The position numbers were made by a program, and so were the translations under genes. Below, piece by piece: positions 15,687 through 24,614 of a stretch of DNA of 64,000 nucleotides. Position 1 is the stretch's first letter. Each line of letters starts with the position of its first letter. The stretch is from an uncultured Bacilli bacterium (GTDB lineage Bacteria > Bacillota_I > Bacilli_A > RFN20 > CAG-449): the NCBI GenBank assembly GCA_944332075.1, contig CALVJL010000007.1, positions 1 through 64,000 on the forward strand, read 5' to 3'. The notes beneath the pieces are model-generated. The model was not told the DNA's origin. It made no database searches and saw nothing but the letters and a program-made list of their open reading frames with translations.

Positions 15687-17573
15687 TTATTCTTCAATTT
15701 TTATTAATGGTTTGAAGCCCTGCATTATCAAATAATGATTGGCTTCATCAACCGATTTATCATACATATAGCAAAGTATAGTCCTAAACGCATCACCTTC
15801 TGGCGTTGTTCTAATACCTCCGCAAGTAAATTTTATGAGAATATTGGAAAGCTTAGGAGGAAGGTTAAAAGATAAGCAAATTGAAACAATACATCTTATA
15901 TCAAATTGCTTTTCTTTGCTATTTTTATCGAGATACCTAGATATGGTCTTTTCACTTAGCTTGCTTCTTCTAATAAGAGAAGCTTTATTCATCTTAAATT
16001 CTTTCATAAGATACTCGAGTAGTTCTCTGAATGTGTTATATGTCGAAATCTCTCTTATCATCCCAGCAATCCTAGCTTGCGATTCTTCCCTCGCTTTTTT
16101 AATGTCAGGTATACTCTCTGGGGCTTTAACCGAAACAATTTCATAAGTCATGTCTTCTCTTATTTCGCGGCACAAATAGCAAAAAGTTACAAAAGACGAA
16201 GAAATATTATTAAAGGACTTGTCTTTAGCTACTATTTTGAATTTTATGGCACATTCATCAAGATGAACCCTAGCGTAATCCGTTAATTCTCCTTCGTCCG
16301 TTATGTACTTTTTATCATTAAGGATTAAGTGGTTTTCGATAAAATGATAATCACCAGAAAACATCAAAGCCAGCAAACTTGCTGAGTTTGATTTAGATAA
16401 ATCATTAAAAGAAATGGTATAAGTTTCCCCTTCCTTTAATGAATCCTTAGCAAATAAATAAGGTTTGACATATGCGTTATCTGCATAATCAAATACGCCT
16501 TTAGCGCTGTTATAACCTAAATCTATTAAGCGCTTCTTAACGGCATATTTTGTAACTCCATATTTTTCAGCCAAATTCTCTATAACATGAGGTGCATAAT
16601 TTTCAAATTTCGAGCCGTATAGCCTCTGTGCATCAATTAACTCAGTTTCGTAATTTTTAATAAACGAATCTTTCGGCATTAGAACACAGGGGGCAATTCC
16701 GTTAGCCTGTATTTCCATCCATTTGGAACGATCGTCATCACTGGCATCAATAATTCCATTCATTGAACACGCTATTCTAGTTATATTTTTGTTGTAAATT
16801 TGAGAAAAAATAAAAGCTCTTCTATGAAGATAGTAATGCAAACACTCATGGATGATAGTAAGGCCTATTGTTCCAAAAGAATAAAAGCACATCGCCAAGT
16901 CATCAATCACTATGGTATTAGCTTCTACTTCTTCCTCAACATATTCATTGTTAAACGCATCATAAAAAGAAGCCTTAGATTTTTTAAAAAATATTTCGCC
17001 AAAAATCGTATCTTCTTTGTTAATTTTTCTTCTTATAAGTTTCAATCCCATCGCCTTAACTATCTTGTAAGGGTTTGGTATGTCATCTTTTAATGCTGAC
17101 GGAAAATAAGTCATTAAAAATTCAGTTGCTATGTCATCATATTCTGTTTTGCTGATGATTGGCACTAAATCGCCGTTAAATGGTTTGTCGTATTTTTTAT
17201 ATTGATGCTCATAAACGTCCAAAACATTAAAATCGTGAATCGTTTCTTCGAATTTAGCAGAGCATTCGATTATAACCTTGCCTAAGCGCACCAATTCGCT
17301 TTCGTAGGATTTATATTTCCCTGAATGATAAACTGAAACTTGAACATCCGGCATCATGACGATATCTATGGCTATGTTGTTTGCTTCAGCTGGTTCGACA
17401 TGAGCACCCATTTCATTGAATTCGATCTCGATATCATCATCGATTTTTGTGGCATCATCAAACTTATCAAGAATCAGACTCTCATGATTGTTCAATATGT
17501 ATTTTCTCAGTGCTTTGTATAATTGATCGTAATAGTTGTCCAGCACATATGATAAAAAATTGTTCTTCTTCAC
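15687..17573 (-). CDS. Large ImmA/IrrE metallopeptidase with C-terminal HTH
   Basis: A 628-residue protein. Residues about 140-310 carry an ImmA/IrrE-type zinc peptidase: HECLH at 242-246 and the third ligand in MEIQANGIAPCVLMP (Glu near 287). A winged-helix-like segment (EKYGVTKYAVKKRL) follows. Residues about 535-575 look like an XRE-type HTH (NKASLIRRSKLSEKTISRYL). Short ImmA proteins cleave phage repressors after damage; this one carries long extra N-terminal and middle regions. It starts with GTG overlapping the stop of the radical-SAM-like gene, and is the last gene of the operon. It could sense infection or relieve repression of the operon; both are inference. Confidence 0.85.
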   Translation of the reverse strand: MKKNNFLSYVLDNYYDQLYKALRKYILNNHESLILDKFDDATKIDDDIEIEFNEMGAHVEPAEANNIAIDIVMMPDVQVSVYHSGKYKSYESELVRLGKVIIECSAKFEETIHDFNVLDVYEHQYKKYDKPFNGDLVPIISKTEYDDIATEFLMTYFPSALKDDIPNPYKIVKAMGLKLIRRKINKEDTIFGEIFFKKSKASFYDAFNNEYVEEEVEANTIVIDDLAMCFYSFGTIGLTIIHECLHYYLHRRAFIFSQIYNKNITRIACSMNGIIDASDDDRSKWMEIQANGIAPCVLMPKDSFIKNYETELIDAQRLYGSKFENYAPHVIENLAEKYGVTKYAVKKRLIDLGYNSAKGVFDYADNAYVKPYLFAKDSLKEGETYTISFNDLSKSNSASLLALMFSGDYHFIENHLILNDKKYITDEGELTDYARVHLDECAIKFKIVAKDKSFNNISSSFVTFCYLCREIREDMTYEIVSVKAPESIPDIKKAREESQARIAGMIREISTYNTFRELLEYLMKEFKMNKASLIRRSKLSEKTISRYLDKNSKEKQFDIRCIVSICLSFNLPPKLSNILIKFTCGGIRTTPEGDAFRTILCYMYDKSVDEANHYLIMQGFKPLIKIEE

Positions 17574-18349
17574 AATAAATCGCTTTCTCCCTTACTATAA
17601 GTTCCAGTTTTGATATGGAATCTTATATTGTTTTTCTTACAAAAATCAATGACCGTCTCACTACATTCATCATAGAAAGCCTTGTGGTCTTTATATTGAG
17701 AGATTAGCTTGTTGTAATGCCACATGCCAAAAACTATGTAATCAACAAATTTTACCCTATTAAGCAGCTTTTTTAGGCTTTGCTTATTAATGTTTGGCGT
17801 TGGGTAAGGTTCAATACTAACCCAGGTCTTACATCCCCTTTCGTGAAGGTACTTCAATGCTTTTATTCGATCTTCATATTTACTAGTATATGGCTCATAT
17901 TTATCTCTAAAAGATTCATCAGTGGAAACAAGTGTTATACCATATTGATTTATCCTCGATAGTTTAGCTAATTCATGAGGTAGGGTACTTTTTGTTAAAA
18001 CAATAGCTGGAACATTATAATCATTTAGTTTATTTATAATTTGAATTGTCATTTCCCCCACTTCTGGATAATCAGACATAAATGGATCAGTCGTAAAACA
18101 TAACTGAACACTTTTAATTTTGTCTTTTAATCTTGGTAATTCTTTTTCAAGAAGATCAATGGCATTAATAACTAATTTTGGCTCTAACCATTCCTGATAA
18201 GATTTGACATTTCCAAATCTCTTAGCCATGTTAAAAGCATAACAAGGAAACATGCACCCATGGGCACAGCCTTGCACATGATTTATGGTATAGTCGCCAT
18301 ATTCAACTCCAGTTTTATAAAGAAGTGATTTTCTCTCTATCGTTTTCAT
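17570..18349 (-). CDS. Radical-SAM-like three-Cys protein (TcmP partner type)
   Basis: A 259-residue protein with Cys28, Cys32 and Cys36 in GCAHGCMFPCYAF, a CX3CX3C spacing close to but one residue longer than the usual CX3CX2C of radical SAM enzymes. The remainder follows a half-barrel pattern (FTTDPFMSDYPEVG, AIVLTKST, TWVSIEPYP). It resembles SPL/DUF5131-like proteins known as the three-Cys partner of TcmP, whose gene it overlaps by one base. It probably binds a 4Fe-4S cluster and S-adenosylmethionine. The substrate (DNA, RNA or protein) is unknown. Confidence 0.8.
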   Translation of the reverse strand: MKTIERKSLLYKTGVEYGDYTINHVQGCAHGCMFPCYAFNMAKRFGNVKSYQEWLEPKLVINAIDLLEKELPRLKDKIKSVQLCFTTDPFMSDYPEVGEMTIQIINKLNDYNVPAIVLTKSTLPHELAKLSRINQYGITLVSTDESFRDKYEPYTSKYEDRIKALKYLHERGCKTWVSIEPYPTPNINKQSLKKLLNRVKFVDYIVFGMWHYNKLISQYKDHKAFYDECSETVIDFCKKNNIRFHIKTGTYSKGESDLL

Positions 18350-19560
18350 TAAGCCATACCTCTTTTCACTTGCACCGTCTGCTTCTCTTTTCCACTTTTT
18401 TCAGACCAAAAATTGCTGCGCTTTCCTTTCTCTGTGAAGGCAGGCTCTCTTACGACAACAATATCACCGTTTGTTTCAAATTCTTTTAAAAATAAAATTA
18501 ATTTTTTCTCGTCGCATAAAACCCCATTGTTTGTGTAAAAATTAGCAAGAATATTTTTAAGATGTATAAAGCCATCAGGAATCTCTTTTATTATCTTTTC
18601 TTTTATTTCCTTATCATCAATTGCCATATCCTCAACTGTAAATTCAAAGAAAGACATTTGCCCACCATGCCTTACATTCCTATGTTCTAAACTTCTTTTA
18701 TACATATTATTTGCCATAAGAATGCAACCATCAGTATGATTGCAACAATGAACTAATCTATATTTAGTGCCCTCTTCATCCTTTCTTCTTATAGGCATAT
18801 TAAGAACATACTTATATCCATTTTTTAAGGTGTTACAAAAAAGTTCGGCTATGTTTCTCTCAGCTTCTCCAGCACTAATTTTATTTTCCTTGTATTTTAA
18901 AACTATATCAACCCATTGATTACTTCCTATAATGTTGGTTAATGTATCTTTTGAATCAATCGGAGTTGTATCATATTCTTCTAAAATATTAAGTATATGA
19001 TTAATTGCATTGTCTTTTAATTTTACATTTAAAACGCGACATGCATCTCTAAAAAATCCATAAGAATTGAAATTTATTAATAATTCAATGCTCTTGAAAT
19101 AGTTTGCATAATTAACAAAATCTTTAGCATTTAAAGCTTTAATCCCGTATGGATCAATATAAAGAAAAACGGAACTTTCCTTATTTTTGAATAATATATT
19201 TTGAATATTTTCTTCAAACGTACCATTGATTACATGCAAATTATATTTTTCATAATCTATTAAATTATTTTTTAAGTCCTTTGCATAATTAACGTCGATA
19301 AAGTAGCAATTTATGATGGGTTTTGTAATTGTGTTAAAATGTTCAAAAGACTCATCTATTGTTTTCATTGCAATTCTTGGAGATCCATCTTTCCCATCAT
19401 CAAATTTGCCTTTGCCAGCAAAAGCATCTATATAACAAATTGGTTTTTTTCTATATTTAATTTTCTCAAGATAGGGTTTCAAATAACAGCCTAAAAGAGC
19501 ATCTTTAGTTTCAGACCATATTTTCTTTTTAACAAAAAAGTCATCATTTCTCTTGGACAT
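18349..19560 (-). CDS. tcmP: TcmP (three-Cys-motif partner), methyltransferase fold
   Basis: A 403-residue protein of the TcmP type. It has KKKIWSETKDALLGCYLKPY at the N-terminus, a SAM-binding-like loop YIDAFAGKGKF at residues 43-53, and YIDPYG at 134-139, in the position of motif IV of amino-methyltransferases. The C-terminal 100 residues look like a winged helix. The family always accompanies a three-Cys protein, here the next gene. The reaction is not established; a Rossmann-fold methyltransferase is expected. It starts eight bases after AGGGGA and two bases after the preceding stop. Confidence 0.85.
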   Translation of the reverse strand: MSKRNDDFFVKKKIWSETKDALLGCYLKPYLEKIKYRKKPICYIDAFAGKGKFDDGKDGSPRIAMKTIDESFEHFNTITKPIINCYFIDVNYAKDLKNNLIDYEKYNLHVINGTFEENIQNILFKNKESSVFLYIDPYGIKALNAKDFVNYANYFKSIELLINFNSYGFFRDACRVLNVKLKDNAINHILNILEEYDTTPIDSKDTLTNIIGSNQWVDIVLKYKENKISAGEAERNIAELFCNTLKNGYKYVLNMPIRRKDEEGTKYRLVHCCNHTDGCILMANNMYKRSLEHRNVRHGGQMSFFEFTVEDMAIDDKEIKEKIIKEIPDGFIHLKNILANFYTNNGVLCDEKKLILFLKEFETNGDIVVVREPAFTEKGKRSNFWSEKSGKEKQTVQVKRGMA

Positions 19561-19562
19561 AG

Positions 19563-20441
19563 TTATTTTTCCCCTTCTCTTGCTTCATTTAGATAATAAA
19601 TAAGCAAACTATTAATGTCAGCAAGTGGTCTTCCCATTCTTAAAGGACAAACAAAGTATAAAGCCTTCTCAGATTTGCCTTTTTTTATTAATTTCATTAA
19701 ACTAGCATTTTCATAAAAAGTTTTTTTGTCAACCCAGCCCATAATAATAGCTTTACGAGCATCTTCGTCTATAAAAACTCTGATATACACATCATCAGAA
19801 TTCTCTTTCTCTATTTTTAGAACATCTTTTATCAAGTCGTTATCAATAGAGCTAAGACCTATTTTATCCTTGACAAACTTACAATAATTTTCAAAGTTTA
19901 AATCCCCTTCTCTCAAGAAAAACGGATAAGTTAGAAAATCTAGCGACTCTAATTCGCTAAAAAGACTTTCAACTTCTTTTGGGTTGTTATAATCAGCAAA
20001 ATGAGCTCTTTCTTTATATTTTTTTGCTAATCTTGTAGATTTTATTTCCACAGTGAAAGCATTAAATTTTCGAATTTGTTTTCTTACTTCAGCGTTAAGT
20101 TTAGGCCCATTTTTCTTGACAGAACTATTAATTAATTCTACTAAATCATCTTCTAAACATTCACATAAAAGAGCATCAAAAGGGGCATGTAATTTAAAAT
20201 TATCTTTTCTAAAAGAATCATATGGATAATAAATAGGTATATTAAAAATTCTAAACGCAGTAGCAACCGCAAATTCAGCAATTTTGCCAATATTTGTGTC
20301 AGATTCCTTTTGATACGTAGTTCGCCCCTTTTGCCAGGTGTTGAATGTATTAACTACTAATTTATGAATATTAAGATTTTTATCAGCAATAATGTCATCA
20401 AAATTTATAATTATCGCATTATTTATTAATTGCAAATACAT
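19563..20441 (-). CDS. Putative PD-(D/E)XK nuclease-like accessory protein
   Basis: A 292-residue protein of no family I can name. A GKIAEFAVA helix (Glu56), then APFDALL (Asp89) and FTVEIKST (Glu132, Lys134) give the E...D...ExK order of restriction-endonuclease folds. The C-terminal part has VYIRVFIDEDARKAIIMGWV, a strand pair often seen after such cores. It sits between Res and TcmP with six- and two-base gaps, so it is co-translated with them. It may be the specificity nuclease, a second cutter or an assembly factor. Confidence 0.55.
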   Translation of the reverse strand: MYLQLINNAIIINFDDIIADKNLNIHKLVVNTFNTWQKGRTTYQKESDTNIGKIAEFAVATAFRIFNIPIYYPYDSFRKDNFKLHAPFDALLCECLEDDLVELINSSVKKNGPKLNAEVRKQIRKFNAFTVEIKSTRLAKKYKERAHFADYNNPKEVESLFSELESLDFLTYPFFLREGDLNFENYCKFVKDKIGLSSIDNDLIKDVLKIEKENSDDVYIRVFIDEDARKAIIMGWVDKKTFYENASLMKLIKKGKSEKALYFVCPLRMGRPLADINSLLIYYLNEAREGEK

Positions 20442-20446
20442 TTAAA

Positions 20447-22579
20447 TCACCTTTTTGATATTAATTGGACAAATTGATCAAATGTTAGCGTGCTTTCAAG
20501 CCCATTAAAATAACAGCTAATTTGCCACGAATCATCTTTCTTTATTGGTAAATAAAAATAATATCCAGTTAAGCGAGATGCTTCTTTATAACATTTTTTG
20601 AGCTCAGCTACTTTTGCAATATAAGAGCCTCTATCAATATTAACATCAGACGAAATATTGACACTTTTTACTTCAAAAAGATGAATTCGATCATAACTAT
20701 CTTTAACAATAAAATCAGGATAAGAAAAATGACTACCTTTTAAATAATATTCATATTTAATCTCAGAGTTTGAAACGTAGTTTTTTGCCCATAAAAATTT
20801 ATTTGTAGCATTTAGATATTTTGGCTCTGGCTCGTCAAGTAATGTTGGCTGACCATATCTAGGATTTTTACGGCCAAATAGTCTACACTTCACAATAGTT
20901 TGTTTATTTGAATTGATCTTAGAAGTAAGGTCTTTTAATCTTGAAGCCCAGTCCCATTCAGCTTCACTATCGAAAGAAAACTTAACTTGCCCATCTTTTC
21001 TTTTCCAAAGCCAATCATCTATAAGTAAATAGTTTCCGTTATCGGTGTAATAAGATTCAATTGGAAGACTACTTAAAATTATTCCTGTGTCACTTTCATT
21101 TAAAGTCATGCTTTTTGAATAATCACATAAAAATTTATTTGATTCGTTTTCAATTTCCTCTACGTGGGAAGTAAATTTGATCCATTTTTGAATCGAATTT
21201 GAATATTCATAGCACATATTTTTTACATGCTCATCCGATTGCATCAGTCTTCTATATAACGCAAAAATAGATTTGAAATTATCGTCTTCATTTTTTGTTG
21301 CGATAAAACTATCTATTGAAAAATTTGCCTTCTTGGATAAATTCTTAAGACGAGTTGTCTTTATTGATATTTCACTTTTAACATCATAGTATTCATCAAT
21401 AGGCTTAACGGCAAATGTTTTCTTTTTACGTATAGGCAATATGCCCCAGATCCATGCAGTCATTGCTAGTTTTTGTGCGTCAATATTTAGATTTTCAAAA
21501 TCTAGTAATCGTGGATTTCTTCTTACTCTCCCTATAACTTGTTCATCAAGTTGATCACTTTTTGTATCTCTGACTTGATAAAGCATACACGCTCTAGGAA
21601 TATCCCATCCTTCTGTTATAACCATTTTAAAAATGATTATGTCTATACCCGATGTATTTTCTTTTGCATAGTCTTTCCATTTTTTTACTGGCATTTTTTT
21701 AGCCTTGAAGACATCGTTCGTGTTACATTTCTTTTCATCATCAACAATAAGCATCCATTTTAAATCTTGATGCTCTATTTTATTTAAGGTTGGAAATATA
21801 ATATTGTTTAGTTCGTAATCTGCTTTATCTTTATTTGAAATTTGTATTATAAGGCAAGGATTTACACCTAATAGATTTCTATAGTTATCTTTAATACTTT
21901 CAAATTTATTTATTGCAGCTTCAACAGTGTCGTTTTCATCACCAAGAACAACTCTTTTAATCAAACATGAATTAACTGCTTCTTCATCAGCAATTTGTAC
22001 ATCAGGATTTTGTCCTCGTCTTAAATTTGGCGTAGCTGAGAAATTAATTATTTTTTCAAAGTATTCATCAGAAATACTGTCGAGATTATTGGTTGCAATG
22101 TGACACTCATCTTTAATTAAAATAAAGCGTTTACCAAGACCACCTAAAAAAGGATTGAACGTCATCGTGTTTAAAAAATTTTGCATAGCACCTTGCATTA
22201 ACCTACCACCTTTTTTGAAAAGATCTCGAGGCAGTAAATAAATATTATAAGTAGTCGGTATAAATAGACTTTCTTCGCCACTAATATTTGTGTTTATAAG
22301 ATATGTGTTAAGATTAGGAAATTTCCCTGAACTCTTATATTGCTCAAATTTTTCGTAGTTTTGCTCCGCTAAATTACCTTTGGATAAAGTGGAAATTAGA
22401 AAAACTATATCTTTGTTCGCAGAGATAATTCGATTTATTAAGTCAGCCATCATGAAAGTTTTTCCGCTTCCTGTAGGAGCACGAAAAGTGAATTCGTTTT
22501 TCTTTGAATTACTATTTTGTAAAAGAGAATATAACTCGTTAACAGCTCTATTTTGTAAATCAATTGCATCTTGAAGCAT
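20447..22579 (-). CDS. res: Type III restriction (Res)-like helicase-nuclease
   Basis: A 710-residue SF2 protein. FRAPTGSGKTFM (Walker A, residues 34-41), IKDECH (157-160), NFSATPN (180-185) and DEQVIGRVRRNPR (345-357) are the helicase motifs. Near the C-terminus SYPDFIV and HLFEVKSV form a PD...ExK nuclease site. This is the layout of type III Res subunits, though shorter than the usual 900 or more residues. It begins two bases after the Mod stop. It would translocate and cut unmodified DNA with Mod. Length and extra neighbours suggest a variant subtype. Confidence 0.85.
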   Translation of the reverse strand: MLQDAIDLQNRAVNELYSLLQNSNSKKNEFTFRAPTGSGKTFMMADLINRIISANKDIVFLISTLSKGNLAEQNYEKFEQYKSSGKFPNLNTYLINTNISGEESLFIPTTYNIYLLPRDLFKKGGRLMQGAMQNFLNTMTFNPFLGGLGKRFILIKDECHIATNNLDSISDEYFEKIINFSATPNLRRGQNPDVQIADEEAVNSCLIKRVVLGDENDTVEAAINKFESIKDNYRNLLGVNPCLIIQISNKDKADYELNNIIFPTLNKIEHQDLKWMLIVDDEKKCNTNDVFKAKKMPVKKWKDYAKENTSGIDIIIFKMVITEGWDIPRACMLYQVRDTKSDQLDEQVIGRVRRNPRLLDFENLNIDAQKLAMTAWIWGILPIRKKKTFAVKPIDEYYDVKSEISIKTTRLKNLSKKANFSIDSFIATKNEDDNFKSIFALYRRLMQSDEHVKNMCYEYSNSIQKWIKFTSHVEEIENESNKFLCDYSKSMTLNESDTGIILSSLPIESYYTDNGNYLLIDDWLWKRKDGQVKFSFDSEAEWDWASRLKDLTSKINSNKQTIVKCRLFGRKNPRYGQPTLLDEPEPKYLNATNKFLWAKNYVSNSEIKYEYYLKGSHFSYPDFIVKDSYDRIHLFEVKSVNISSDVNIDRGSYIAKVAELKKCYKEASRLTGYYFYLPIKKDDSWQISCYFNGLESTLTFDQFVQLISKR

Positions 22580-22581
22580 AT

Positions 22582-24249
22582 CTATTCGTTCTCCCTTTTG
22601 ATATATGACTCATCACTTTCAATGATTATTTGTGTAGGTTCAAAGCTGTTACAAACCCATTGTATTTTGTCTTTCAAATAATCAAATTTCTTTAATCCGT
22701 AAAGCTCTTCGTCGATTACATCAAATGCAGTTTTACCTTCGGTTTTCTCAAAATTGGCAACACTGTTTATTTCATACACATCCAAATTTTCTTTGTATGG
22801 AATAAAACCATCTCGGGCTAACTTAAAATCTTTAGTCCCGTCATAGCAACAGCCAGTCATAATTCTCTTTAAACGCTTTGCCGTAACGTCATATGCAATT
22901 CCGTTTGGTGTTGTATCTGTAACTTCGTTTAATTGGCAAAGGATAAATTGCCTTTCACCGCCATCCTTAGAATTTAATTCAAGTACAGACTGAGCAGTCG
23001 TCCCTGAACCACCAAAAAAGTCAAGTATAATAGCGTCTTTTTTACTACAAACCATATTAATTAAAGATGTAGTTAAAGAAGATGGCTTAGGATTCTTAAA
23101 AATAACACTCCCATTATCAAAAATGGAATCAAGTTCTTTTTTCCCATTATCATTGGAATATTTATTGTCAATAAATGAAAGAGTAGTAAAAGCTTTAGTA
23201 GGATCTATAAACTCAATTTCATTTTTGCCATTTTTCTTTCTACATTTAAGGTATGATTTTGTATAAATTCTATTATTTTTAACCACAAGAAAATCATTTT
23301 TTATACCCCATTCAACTGCGCTTTTAGACCATCTCCATACCCAGTCAGTTACGCCATGGATACCATTATGTCTTTTCTCCATTTCTTCTTTGTTACCGCC
23401 AGGATAAAACTTTTTACCTTCAAACTCGATTTCGTAGTCCATGCCTGTACTATATTGAAGCGAATCATAGTCCAATGTCTGTGTGAGAGCATATTTGCCC
23501 CTTGTCTCGACATATTGGTCTTCGTATTTATATTTTGATAAATCAGTTTTTTCTTCTTGGCTAAAAACAATATCAGAAGATAAAGTATAACCCAAAACAT
23601 AGTCGTTATTTTTTGCAATTGTTTGGGTGGATTTTCCACCTTTCTTAGTAATGCGTGGAACATTAAGAAGAAAACTTGACTCTCCGAAAACCTCATCCAT
23701 TAAGCATTTAATATATGCTTGATTTCTATCATCAATGCTGACGAAAATAACCCCACTAGATGATAAAAGTTGTTTAGCTAATATGAGTCTCGGATACAGC
23801 ATTGATATCAAATTATCACGAGTTAAAGCATTCTCATAATTAGTCTGAGCAAATTCACCTAAACTATCCTTCCCATAAGGAGGATCTATATAAATAACAT
23901 CTATGCTATGTCTATACTGAATTAATAAATTTAACAATGCTGGGTAATTATCACCAATAATTAGTTTATGAGTTGTTTTTGATTGGTTTGTGACAAAGCT
24001 TAAACTATTATTTTTCTTAAAATAACTTATAGTATTGCTAGGTTTCTCTAATCTTTTATCAAAATGAAGTCCAGTTCTTTTATAGGTTGTCCCAAGTTCA
24101 GCTATACTAATTGCTTCAGTCAAAGATTCTGATTTAATTATAAGTTTTTTTAATAAGTCAGCATTTGATTTTTCTAAAATTTTATCTGCTACTCTTCGGT
24201 CTAATTCAGCAATAAGCATGTCTTTACTTGCATTTGTTTTGTTTTCCAT
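22582..24249 (-). CDS. mod: Type III-like DNA methyltransferase (Mod)
   Basis: A 555-residue amino-methyltransferase of the beta class. IGDNYPALLNLL precedes VIYIDPPYGKDSLGEF (catalytic DPPY near residue 122), a long target-recognition region follows, and LDFFGGSGTTAQSVLEL near residue 410 is the SAM-binding motif. The order DPPY then FxGxG, with the Res-like gene downstream, is that of type III Mod proteins. The ATG at 24249 fits AGAGGTGA; an in-frame GTG nine bases earlier overlaps that site. It gives sequence specificity to both modification and cutting. Confidence 0.9.
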   Translation of the reverse strand: MENKTNASKDMLIAELDRRVADKILEKSNADLLKKLIIKSESLTEAISIAELGTTYKRTGLHFDKRLEKPSNTISYFKKNNSLSFVTNQSKTTHKLIIGDNYPALLNLLIQYRHSIDVIYIDPPYGKDSLGEFAQTNYENALTRDNLISMLYPRLILAKQLLSSSGVIFVSIDDRNQAYIKCLMDEVFGESSFLLNVPRITKKGGKSTQTIAKNNDYVLGYTLSSDIVFSQEEKTDLSKYKYEDQYVETRGKYALTQTLDYDSLQYSTGMDYEIEFEGKKFYPGGNKEEMEKRHNGIHGVTDWVWRWSKSAVEWGIKNDFLVVKNNRIYTKSYLKCRKKNGKNEIEFIDPTKAFTTLSFIDNKYSNDNGKKELDSIFDNGSVIFKNPKPSSLTTSLINMVCSKKDAIILDFFGGSGTTAQSVLELNSKDGGERQFILCQLNEVTDTTPNGIAYDVTAKRLKRIMTGCCYDGTKDFKLARDGFIPYKENLDVYEINSVANFEKTEGKTAFDVIDEELYGLKKFDYLKDKIQWVCNSFEPTQIIIESDESYIKRENE

Positions 24250-24266
24250 TCTCTTCACCTCTATTA

Positions 24267-24461
24267 TTAATCATCTAATTTCATGCCTATCTCATCAAAG
24301 AGAGCGACAAGTTTCTTTTTGGTATCCATAGTTGGCTCGAATCTACCCGTTTCCCATCTACAAACGGAAACATAACTAACATTTAATATTTTAGCTAATT
24401 CCTCTTGTGTTAAGCATTTTCTTTCACGGTATTCTCTTATTTTCTTTGCATAATCAAACAT
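24267..24461 (-). CDS. XRE-family regulator, C-protein-like
   Basis: A 64-residue single HTH protein: IREYRERKCLTQEELAKILN, then SYVSVCRWETGRFEP, the classic Cro/C1 fold, without an oligomerisation domain. It starts after GAGGTGAC and ends 17 bases before the Mod ATG. Small HTH proteins encoded just before restriction-modification genes (C proteins) delay restriction until methylation is complete, which suits its position. A phage-type repressor role cannot be ruled out. An inverted repeat in its leader is a possible binding site. Confidence 0.9.
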   Translation of the reverse strand: MFDYAKKIREYRERKCLTQEELAKILNVSYVSVCRWETGRFEPTMDTKKKLVALFDEIGMKLDD

Positions 24462-24488
24462 ATGGTCACCTCAAATATTTATCAGTAT

Positions 24489-24509
24489 TTTAACATAAAC
24501 AAGGTTAAA
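24489..24509. promoter_or_regulatory. Putative operator of the XRE-led operon
   Basis: TTTAAC and GTTAAA are inverted around nine bases, just upstream of the XRE start and overlapping a TTAAAAT-like -10 on the minus strand. It is placed for autoregulation. Confidence 0.45.
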
Positions 24510-24557
24510 TTTCGATATTTTCGTAGAACTTTGAAGAGATTTTTTCTCAAAAAGGAT

Positions 24558-24614
24558 AAAAAGTTTTTTGTGGGACAAAAAGTTTATTGTGCTATAAAAA
24601 GTTTTTAGTGCAAA
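24558..24614. repeat. Three 19-bp tandem repeats near the integration end
   Basis: Units start at 24558, 24577 and 24596, each with AAAAAGTTT followed by a variant of TTGTG. The exact 19-bp period puts the copies about two helix turns apart. Possible integrase arm sites or regulator sites. Confidence 0.75.

Noticed and set aside
24267-24461. XRE protein as the CI-type repressor of the prophage
   Set aside because: It is a single HTH without an oligomerisation or cleavage domain and is tied to Mod; a C-protein role fits better, though not proven.
24558-24614. Short regular repeats considered as a CRISPR remnant
   Set aside because: There are only three 19-bp units with no spacers between them and no cas gene in the window.
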